A stretch of 21,495 nucleotides of DNA, from NCBI GenBank assembly GCA_027032655.1, contig JALVMZ010000015.1, positions 1-21,495 of the forward strand, written 5' to 3'. The DNA is from Desulfobacteraceae bacterium (GTDB lineage Bacteria; Desulfobacterota; DSM-4660; Desulfatiglandales; JALVMZ01). Of the stretch, positions 1-6,221 are shown one piece after another; within the stretch, counting starts at the first letter, position 1; each line of letters begins with the position of its first letter. The notes under the pieces were generated by a model that worked only from the letters and a program-made list of their open reading frames with translations, was not told the DNA's origin and searched no databases. The position numbers were made by a program, and so were the translations under genes.

Positions 1-218
1 GCCACCTCTGGTGTTAGATGCTCCCTGTTTCCCACAATAACCCAGATGGCATTGTCAGGAGATGTTATCTCCTCAAGTGGTGGGAGCCATGCCATCTTTT
101 TGAGGTCATCTATCCAGAAGTGTCCATCCGGAGCAAGGGAGTAATCCTTTGCTATCTGAAGCACATGGCCAATAATGCCCCTATCTTTTATAAGGGATGT
201 AATCCATATCTTTTTCAT
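1..218 (-). CDS. Unrecognised protein, N-terminal 72 residues, cut by window edge
   Basis: An open frame starts at the ATG at 218 and continues without a stop to base 1, so only 72 complete codons are seen. The start is MKKIWITSLI; later come GHVLQIAKDYSLAP, FWIDDLKKMAWLPPLEE (38-54) and AIWVIVGNREHLTPEV (57-72 region). It is rich in tryptophan, has alternating strand/helix character and shows no signal peptide or membrane segment. I do not recognise the family. It belongs to the operon: a good ribosome binding site lies in the 15-nt gap after the DUF4150 gene, the same spacing as the two gaps before it. Its place after a PAAR-like gene is where an effector, an adaptor or another tip component is often encoded, but nothing in this fragment shows which. 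Confidence 0.8.
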   Translation of the reverse strand, partial: MKKIWITSLIKDRGIIGHVLQIAKDYSLAPDGHFWIDDLKKMAWLPPLEEITSPDNAIWVIVGNREHLTPEV

Positions 219-225
219 ATCATCA

Positions 226-232
226 CTCCTCT
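226..232 (-). promoter_or_regulatory. Ribosome binding site of the left-edge gene
   Basis: AGAGGAG on the minus strand, 7 nt before the ATG at 218 and just after the DUF4150 stop codon. It supports the existence and start of the partial gene that runs off the left edge. Confidence 0.75.
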
Positions 233-233
233 A

Positions 234-638
234 TTATCCAAGGGTTAAAACTGTTATCTGGCTGGGAGCGATACTCATTCCAGGGCTGTTGGGAAGGACC
301 CCCATGGCATTCTGGCCCGTAACACTGGTGAGCCTCTGGGCAGGAATACCATCCACCAGAATTGTAAAACATCCTACTAAGTAATCTGTTTGACCGCTTA
401 TCATATGAGATACTACTCCCAGTTCCACACCTGCATCATCCCCAAAACTAACAAGTCCTTCTGATAACTGCATCAGTGCAGGCATACAGTCTGCCAGCAC
501 ATTAAATGCCACTGGCATTGATGTAATACTCATGTTTGTATCAGGATAGGGTATTGGCACTGGAACCGGACCTGCCGGGGTTAAACATACATCCGGGAAA
601 CCAAGCTGTGTGCCTGTTCCCATGGTGAGCATAAACAT
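234..638 (-). CDS. DUF4150 PAAR-like spike-tip protein, stand-alone
   Basis: DUF4150 is a PAAR-like domain that is thought to cap the VgrG spike and is often fused to toxin domains. The 134-residue protein shows the family pattern: FPDVCLTP (14-21), a proline-rich VPVPIPYPDTN turn (25-35), and a C-terminal half with GQNAMGVLPNSPGMSIAPSQITVL. The whole protein is one fold with no extension, so it carries no toxin domain of its own; cargo would have to be a separate protein. It lies 15 nt after the DUF3540 gene and 15 nt before the next gene, consistent with one transcript. It lacks the usual PAAR repeat sequence, so the tip assignment rests on the DUF4150 family match and position. Confidence 0.88.
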   Translation of the reverse strand: MFMLTMGTGTQLGFPDVCLTPAGPVPVPIPYPDTNMSITSMPVAFNVLADCMPALMQLSEGLVSFGDDAGVELGVVSHMISGQTDYLVGCFTILVDGIPAQRLTSVTGQNAMGVLPNSPGMSIAPSQITVLTLG

Positions 639-645
639 AACTTAT

Positions 646-653
646 CCCTCCTT
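646..653 (-). promoter_or_regulatory. Ribosome binding site of the DUF4150 gene
   Basis: AAGGAGGG directly after the DUF3540 stop and 7 nt before the ATG at 638. It decides between three closely spaced ATG codons (residues 1, 3 and 6) in favour of the first. Confidence 0.8.
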
Positions 654-1307
654 TTAACCTAAATGGACCTGTTCACCATTTATGGTAACAATCTCCTCTG
701 CCATGTGAAGGGCATTTTTAGAGTGCATGCTGAGCATATCATCCACAAGGTATCTGGCTGAACCTGCCTGAACTTCATGATGTTCTTTAATAAAGCGGAA
801 GCTATTTCTTAATTTCTGGGTAAGCCTTCCAATAATCTGCTCCATTGAAGCAAATACCACTTTGACCCCTTTTATATTTGCCTGAAACACCCTGCTAAGC
901 ACTGATATCTTATCCACCGCCACTCTACCCTTCCTGGCATGAAGAGAGAATTGCTCTGATGCAAGACTGAGATTTTCATCTGATCCAATGGTTATATCCC
1001 TATCTGCCAGGAGATTCATCCTGCCCTGCTCTGCCCGTATTGTAACATCTCCACTGAAGATCAGATCTGTTTTTTGCGATTCCTGTGCCCGCACAAGCAC
1101 AGATAGGATAAAACACCTGCCCTCGGCGTCCATGGAGATGAGGACGGTATCATCTTTCTCAGGCCTTACAACACAGCTTATGGCCCTTTCTGCCTGAATA
1201 TATCCATTTGATAGAGATACAATAATGCTTTCATCCTTATACCCAACCACCTTTCCATATTCCAGCCACGGCTGGCTTTCCTGTAATTCATTTAAGATAC
1301 ATTCCAT
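654..1307 (-). CDS. DUF3540 family T6SS accessory protein
   Basis: The 217-residue product matches the DUF3540 family in layout: a small beta-barrel-like N-terminal part (about 14-72, ending CFILSVLVR), a run of short alternating strands at 84-135 (VTIRAEQG, MNLLADRDITIGS, LSLASEQFSLHARKG), a helical RLTQKLRNSFRFIKE segment (161-175), and the C-terminal EEIVTINGEQVHLG (204-217). The strand run resembles the beta-helix of VgrG/gp5 needles, which suggests a role at the spike or its tip; this is inference. The family is known from genomic association with VgrG, DUF2169 and DUF4150; its biochemical role is not established to my knowledge. A GGGAGG element 10 nt upstream supports the start, 15 nt after the pentapeptide gene. 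Confidence 0.85.
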   Translation of the reverse strand: MECILNELQESQPWLEYGKVVGYKDESIIVSLSNGYIQAERAISCVVRPEKDDTVLISMDAEGRCFILSVLVRAQESQKTDLIFSGDVTIRAEQGRMNLLADRDITIGSDENLSLASEQFSLHARKGRVAVDKISVLSRVFQANIKGVKVVFASMEQIIGRLTQKLRNSFRFIKEHHEVQAGSARYLVDDMLSMHSKNALHMAEEIVTINGEQVHLG

Positions 1308-1322
1308 AATAATTTACCTCCC

Positions 1323-2381
1323 CTATCTAATATCTGGCTGCCACTGCTCTGCTTCTGCCAGTTCCTTATCCACACCCCTTATGGGTGCCTTAATTGCACC
1401 ATCCCATATGGTGTGATCCTCAACTGTCTTGTGCATCCTTGCCATGAATAGATTTGCCCTGGTAAAGTCAGCACCTGTAAGGTCTGCATATGAGAAGTCT
1501 GCATACTGGCAGTTGGCACCCTTAAAAAGGGTTGCCCTGCATATTGCCTTTGTAAAAAAGCTGTTTCTCAAATTTGCCCCTGAAAAATCTGCCTGGCTGA
1601 GCTCTGCTTCTCCAAAATATGACCTGATAAAGTGTCCCCTGCTCAGGTCTGCACCGAAGAGATTTGCACCCATGAACATGGTATTGTCTCCCTTTACCCC
1701 CTGAAGTGCTGCACCTGTAAGATCCGCATTATGAAAATTGGAAAAGGATATCTCAGCACCTGAAAGATTTGCCCCCTTTAGATTTGATTCACTGGCATTT
1801 ACCTGTGAGAATCTGATTCCTTCAAAGTTCTGCCCTTCAAGGTCGCATTTAAGGAAGAGAATCTTGAACATGCTTGCTCCCTGAAAGTTTGTCCCCTTTA
1901 GCTCTGCTCCATTAAAGGTAACCTTGGTTAGCCTGGCACCGGTAAGATCCGCATTCTTCATGTTTGTTTTACCCATGATTACCTTTTCCAGTAGGGCACC
2001 TTTAAAATTGGCACCTTCAAAGTTTGCCCTCTGAAATGCTGACCAGCTAAGGGTGGCATCGCTTAAGTCAGTCCCTGAAAAGTCAAGTCCATTCATAACG
2101 CACATGTGAAATTTTATCCTCTTCAGGCTTGCCTCTTTAAGAACAATCTTTCTTATGGCTGATTTGGTGAGCTCAATTTCATCCAGACATGCACCAGTAA
2201 AGTCGCAGTCTTTAAATCCTGTCTTCTGTATGTTTGCCCCACTGAGATTGGCACCCTTAAAGGAGACATTTTCAAACCTTCCACCGGTTAGATCCGTCCG
2301 AGACAGGTCAATACCCGATAGGTCTGAATTTCTAATGGTGTTATTATTCTTTATTGAATTCAGTATCTCATCTTTTGTCAT
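1323..2381 (-). CDS. Pentapeptide-repeat protein of the VgrG accessory module
   Basis: Almost the entire 352-residue product (about 19-315) is pentapeptide repeat, predicted to form a long quadrilateral beta-helix. The short N-terminal helix and the first coil (NSDLSGIDLSRTDL, 18-31) resemble the region just before the repeats of the upstream DUF2169 protein. The C-terminus (WDGAIKAP then AEAEQW) is a non-repeat cap. Acidic and basic residues are roughly balanced by my count, unlike the strongly acidic DNA-mimic pentapeptide proteins of the Qnr/MfpA type, so a gyrase-protection role is not supported. The start ATG overlaps the upstream stop (ATGA), so it is translationally coupled and probably made with the DUF2169 protein as a partner. 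Cytoplasmic, no signal peptide. Exact function unknown. Confidence 0.9.
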   Translation of the reverse strand: MTKDEILNSIKNNNTIRNSDLSGIDLSRTDLTGGRFENVSFKGANLSGANIQKTGFKDCDFTGACLDEIELTKSAIRKIVLKEASLKRIKFHMCVMNGLDFSGTDLSDATLSWSAFQRANFEGANFKGALLEKVIMGKTNMKNADLTGARLTKVTFNGAELKGTNFQGASMFKILFLKCDLEGQNFEGIRFSQVNASESNLKGANLSGAEISFSNFHNADLTGAALQGVKGDNTMFMGANLFGADLSRGHFIRSYFGEAELSQADFSGANLRNSFFTKAICRATLFKGANCQYADFSYADLTGADFTRANLFMARMHKTVEDHTIWDGAIKAPIRGVDKELAEAEQWQPDIR

Positions 2382-5300
2382 TCAATCTCTCCATTAGTCA
2401 AAAACTGCACCCGTCCCTTTAGAAGACTTCTGTTCAGATTTGCCCCTTCAATCCTGGTCTTTCCCATCTTCACCTTATAAAAATCCACTGCAAATAGATT
2501 GGAATCCCTCAAATCGGTATTTACCAGCCTGGATTTCCTGAGTGAGCCCTGAAATAGATTTACCCCTCTCATATTTGCACCCTCAAGGTCACACTTTGAA
2601 AACCTTGTATTTTTTGCAGGCACCAAATAAAAATCAGTGTTCTTGAGGTTGCACCCCTCAAACATACTCCGCTCAATTTTGCTTCCCCTGAACGAGCTAT
2701 TTGAAAGATCAGATTCCCTGAAGCATCCCTGATTCATCCTGATATTTGTCATATCTGCTCCCGGGAATTGGGCATTTCCACCCATTCTGGCCTTGCTCAT
2801 GTCTGCACCTGTAAATTTCACATCCTGTCCCTTTGCTTTAAAAAACATTGTATTTTGAATGGTGGCAGATGAAAAATCAGCGTTGTGTAAAATTGTCCCC
2901 TGGAACAGACACTTAAAGAATCTGCCCTCTTTAAAGTCTGCATCTGTTGCATCTGCCCCTGAAAATACGCTCATCTCTGCCTTAACACTGAAAAACTTCA
3001 CATTCTTAAGTTTTGCCTTCTGAAATATGCTCATCTTAATATCCGATGAACTCAGATCCGCCTCTTCAAGGTCTGCCTCTCTGAATACTCCCTGGTTTAT
3101 TTCCATGCTGTTTAGACTTGCCTGTTTGAATTTTGCTCTGATGAATATGCCCTTCTCTACCCTTGCGCCATCAAGAGTTGCGCCTGTAAAATCCGCCTCC
3201 TGGGCAAGGGTCTGTTTAAATATTGCACCCTTTAAGTTACAGTTGCAGAATCTTGTCTTTCTGCACTGGGCCTCTTCCAGGTTTATACCTTCAAGGTCAA
3301 GCCCTGATAGATCAAGCCCTGATAGTATTGCACCGCTCAGGTCCCTGTTCATCTGGTATCTTTCAATTACTTCCTCCCTTGTGAGCTTCTTGATTCTTTC
3401 CGGGTCAACACCATGTGCTTTAAACTTATCTTTCATGTCATCAGGTATTCCGCCTGCCTTTGCCGTCTCTATCTTTGATTTTGCATCCTTAAGCCTGCCC
3501 TGTGCCTCCTGGTATCTCTTTTCTGCATCATCTCCCATGGAGATGGCCTTTTTGGCGGATTCATCCATTTTGGCTTCATTTTCAGGGGTTAGCTGTCCCA
3601 GGCTTTTCAGGCGCTCCTTTTCCTGATTAATCCTCTTTGCAATATCTTTACCCACTTCTGAGTATGGTTTACGAGTGGGTGTTTCCTGGGGTTTTAATAT
3701 TTCATCAGGGTCCTTGCCAAGGCTCCTCAATTTCTCAGCCAATTCTTTTTTGGTTGCCTCAACTTGCTTTTCCATCTCTGCCTTTTTGGCATTAAGTTCA
3801 TCTATCCTGGGTTTATGAAATGCCTTAATCTCATCCATTAATTTATTAACCATACCCTTGATATCCGGTATGGGAAGGGCAACACCCTCTAAGGGAGAAC
3901 CATCAGGTGCCTTGCCCGGTTCCGGAAGAGATATATCCACATTGTGTTTTTGAGAAAATTCTTGAGGCAATTCATCCATTACCCACTTTCTTATATCAAT
4001 ATCATTTTTAACAAGATCAAACAGGCTGTTTCCCTCTGGAAGAGTGAGTCTCTTTGAATTGGGGTATGTATCTTCCCACTTAGTCCATTCATTATCCGGC
4101 AGATCCCCGGGCACAACCACAAGAAATGATAGTGCAGATTCTATTGCCTTTTTTGAATCTTTATCAGGTGATTCTTCTGCGTCTTTTAATGCAATAACAG
4201 AGCAGGCATCACCCACCTCCTGTTCCATGAGCCATGCCTCAAGCTCATCAGAGACCCTGATAACCGGTGCCCCATCTGGTTCAACAGCAGGCAGAAAAAG
4301 TGGAGTAATACGAGAGCCTTTCATTAAAAAGTCCTTATCAGGGCCTGACCATTTATCCTGCCTTATTCTGAAACCAGTAAGTGTTGCCTCATGAAATCGT
4401 GGCATCACAAGGCCCTCTGGTATAAAGATCTCTTTATCATCTTTCTGCTCAAGTCCCCAATCTTGGGGAGACTCTTTTATCTCCTCGTGGTTTATTCCCA
4501 GCCAGGCCCTCTTGATGGTGCGTTTTTCAAAGCCCATCCTGTTTAGTTTATTAATGGATTCAGTGTCCTTTTCCAGTGCCTTTCGCCACTTTATAACCAG
4601 GGGAAATCCCCTTTCATGCCATGGATCCTTTTTTTCCTTTTCGGGAAAGGGATTGTCAGGGTCAATACCTGCCTCTTTTAGTTTATCAGGGGGCAGGTTT
4701 TTGAGGTTCTCTTTTACCTGTTGTTTTATTTCATCTGATCTTTTAAGTGCCTGCGCCTTTAACTCCTTTGCCTTTGAAAGGGCCTTTTTTATCTTAGCCT
4801 CAGTGCCATCCAGCTTCTCTTTCATGGGATCAAAAATATTAAGGGGAATCTCTACCATATGCCCCCACTTTGTGTGCATCTCCTGTGCCTGTCGTTCCAT
4901 CCGGGAGATGAGGGACTTTCCATTTTTCACCAGTTGCTCGGTCTTCTCAGCCATCTCATCAGGGGAGTAATCCATCCTGGGGGCCTTTCCCATTGCCCTT
5001 AGTTTTTTCTCTTCAATCTCCTTTGGAAGGGATTTTATACGCTTAAGGGCCTTTGCTATCTTATTTTTTGCTGCCTCAAGGGGGGCAGGATCAATGACCA
5101 GGCCTCTATCAATCCTCTTTTTCTGCTCCTCAAGATAGTGTGAAATGGACTCTGGCTCCTGTTCCATGGATTCATTTACAAGAAAGATGTATCTCACATC
5201 ACCAAATTCTTCATCCTGAATCTCTGTGGTTCCCCTGAAAATTAATAGTCCCCTCAGGATCTCAGGGAAGAGCCACAGAGTGTCTATCAGGGTATTAACC

Positions 5301-6151
5301 TCAACAAAGCTGTCCTCATCCGGCGGGGCATCCACGCTCTTCTTTTTTGTAACAAAGCATCTTGCCCTTATCCCTGGCAGTCGGGATTTAATTACGGGCA
5401 TATCAGGGTGCATGTTGGTTATCTCAATGGCCTCATTTCCGGTGAAAAATTCATCCAGAAACTGGTCTTCAGGTGCCATGTTGAAAAATTCATAATCCAT
5501 GTCATCCGGAAAATACGGCCATCTCTCTTTCAGCCACCTATCATCATATGTGCCCCTCTTTTTAAATCTCTGGGGCCACATGAGGTCAATTGGTCCAAAG
5601 GACTGAGGCTCAGGCCTATCCGATGGAGAGCCTATCATGTTTTGGGGATCCTCTATATTGGGAAGGGGCAGCACCTCTTTTCCATCAGGCATGGTGACCT
5701 TATCCATGCCCTTTCCAAGGGGATTCTTTTTAAAGTCCCTGCCACCAAAGCCCCTATCCCATGTAATGGGCATCTCAGTGAAGGGCTCAGGCTCTGATAT
5801 GAATCTCCCCCCGGGTGTTAGTTTCCAGTATCTGTTACCAAAGACATTCAGGGTCTTATTTATGCTTCCAACGGTAAATGATACCTGAGATGCGGGCCTT
5901 GGCTCACCCCCGGGTGTAAAACACTTACCTGTTACAAGCACCTCAGCTCTTGGCTTTGGCATGCCCATATCAATTATTCCCCCCTCACCCAGGAGAGGAG
6001 GTATCTTCTGCCATAGTTCCTGTTCACTCAATAGTTCATCCGGGTTTATGAGGTCAAACAGGATCATTATGGAGCATGCCAGATGGATTTTCCCCCTTAT
6101 TCCAAATGGCTTGATAAATAGTGAGTGATGATTATTTTTTATTATCTTCAT
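2378..6151 (-). CDS. DUF2169 T6SS adaptor with coiled-coil middle and C-terminal pentapeptide repeats
   Basis: DUF2169 proteins sit next to vgrG in many T6SS loci, and at least one family member is reported to be needed for loading a toxin on VgrG. Here DUF2169 spans about residues 5-335 of 1257: RPF-like KPFGIRG (14-20), MPKPRAEVLVTG (64-75), TPGG (79-82), TWDRGFGG (130-137), ENP-like KNPLGKG, and WPQRFKKRGTYDDRWL (192-207). Charged helical segments (about 340-500 and 770-925) flank a mixed region (500-740). Residues 935-1245 are pentapeptide repeats (A/C-D/N-L/F-x-x type), which fold as a right-handed square beta-helix. The start matches the usual DUF2169 N-terminus, but only a weak AAAGAT precedes it. 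The end overlaps the next gene in an ATGA. There is no signal peptide. A role as a chaperone or adaptor for the spike cargo is an inference from family and context. Confidence 0.88.
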   Translation of the reverse strand: MKIIKNNHHSLFIKPFGIRGKIHLACSIMILFDLINPDELLSEQELWQKIPPLLGEGGIIDMGMPKPRAEVLVTGKCFTPGGEPRPASQVSFTVGSINKTLNVFGNRYWKLTPGGRFISEPEPFTEMPITWDRGFGGRDFKKNPLGKGMDKVTMPDGKEVLPLPNIEDPQNMIGSPSDRPEPQSFGPIDLMWPQRFKKRGTYDDRWLKERWPYFPDDMDYEFFNMAPEDQFLDEFFTGNEAIEITNMHPDMPVIKSRLPGIRARCFVTKKKSVDAPPDEDSFVEVNTLIDTLWLFPEILRGLLIFRGTTEIQDEEFGDVRYIFLVNESMEQEPESISHYLEEQKKRIDRGLVIDPAPLEAAKNKIAKALKRIKSLPKEIEEKKLRAMGKAPRMDYSPDEMAEKTEQLVKNGKSLISRMERQAQEMHTKWGHMVEIPLNIFDPMKEKLDGTEAKIKKALSKAKELKAQALKRSDEIKQQVKENLKNLPPDKLKEAGIDPDNPFPEKEKKDPWHERGFPLVIKWRKALEKDTESINKLNRMGFEKRTIKRAWLGINHEEIKESPQDWGLEQKDDKEIFIPEGLVMPRFHEATLTGFRIRQDKWSGPDKDFLMKGSRITPLFLPAVEPDGAPVIRVSDELEAWLMEQEVGDACSVIALKDAEESPDKDSKKAIESALSFLVVVPGDLPDNEWTKWEDTYPNSKRLTLPEGNSLFDLVKNDIDIRKWVMDELPQEFSQKHNVDISLPEPGKAPDGSPLEGVALPIPDIKGMVNKLMDEIKAFHKPRIDELNAKKAEMEKQVEATKKELAEKLRSLGKDPDEILKPQETPTRKPYSEVGKDIAKRINQEKERLKSLGQLTPENEAKMDESAKKAISMGDDAEKRYQEAQGRLKDAKSKIETAKAGGIPDDMKDKFKAHGVDPERIKKLTREEVIERYQMNRDLSGAILSGLDLSGLDLEGINLEEAQCRKTRFCNCNLKGAIFKQTLAQEADFTGATLDGARVEKGIFIRAKFKQASLNSMEINQGVFREADLEEADLSSSDIKMSIFQKAKLKNVKFFSVKAEMSVFSGADATDADFKEGRFFKCLFQGTILHNADFSSATIQNTMFFKAKGQDVKFTGADMSKARMGGNAQFPGADMTNIRMNQGCFRESDLSNSSFRGSKIERSMFEGCNLKNTDFYLVPAKNTRFSKCDLEGANMRGVNLFQGSLRKSRLVNTDLRDSNLFAVDFYKVKMGKTRIEGANLNRSLLKGRVQFLTNGEIE
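2417..3349 (-). repeat. Pentapeptide-repeat region of the DUF2169 protein
   Basis: This stretch encodes about 62 degenerate five-residue units (residues 935-1245) with Leu/Phe/Met at the central position and small residues (Ala, Cys, Ser, Thr) two positions before. Runs such as LSGLDLSGLDLEGINL at 943-958 make the period obvious. DNA-level similarity between units is low, so this is an old, folded repeat and not a recent tandem expansion. Confidence 0.9.
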
Positions 6152-6159
6152 TTATTATC

Positions 6160-6172
6160 TTTACAATGTAAA
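6160..6172. other. 13-bp palindrome in the vgrG to DUF2169 gap
   Basis: TTTACAATGTAAA is a perfect inverted repeat of six bases around one central base. It lies in the widest gap of the window (6152-6221, 70 nt), just upstream of the start of the DUF2169 gene. It could be an operator or a small hairpin near the start, or chance in AT-rich DNA. No matching -35/-10 pair or U-tract terminator is evident. Confidence 0.3.
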
Positions 6173-6221
6173 TGCTCTTTAGAGGTTATTCATTATGGAA
6201 ACCGAAAATCTTCACCTAATA

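Noticed and set aside
1323..2381. Pentapeptide protein as a Qnr/MfpA-type quinolone-resistance factor
   Set aside because: Charge is about balanced instead of strongly acidic, and the gene is translationally coupled to a T6SS adaptor, so a spike-related role is more likely.
3027..3626. Plus-strand open frame of 199 codons opposite the pentapeptide region
   Set aside because: Regular codon patterns of pentapeptide repeats leave long stop-free antisense frames. The product is repetitive in the mirrored pattern and matches nothing I know.
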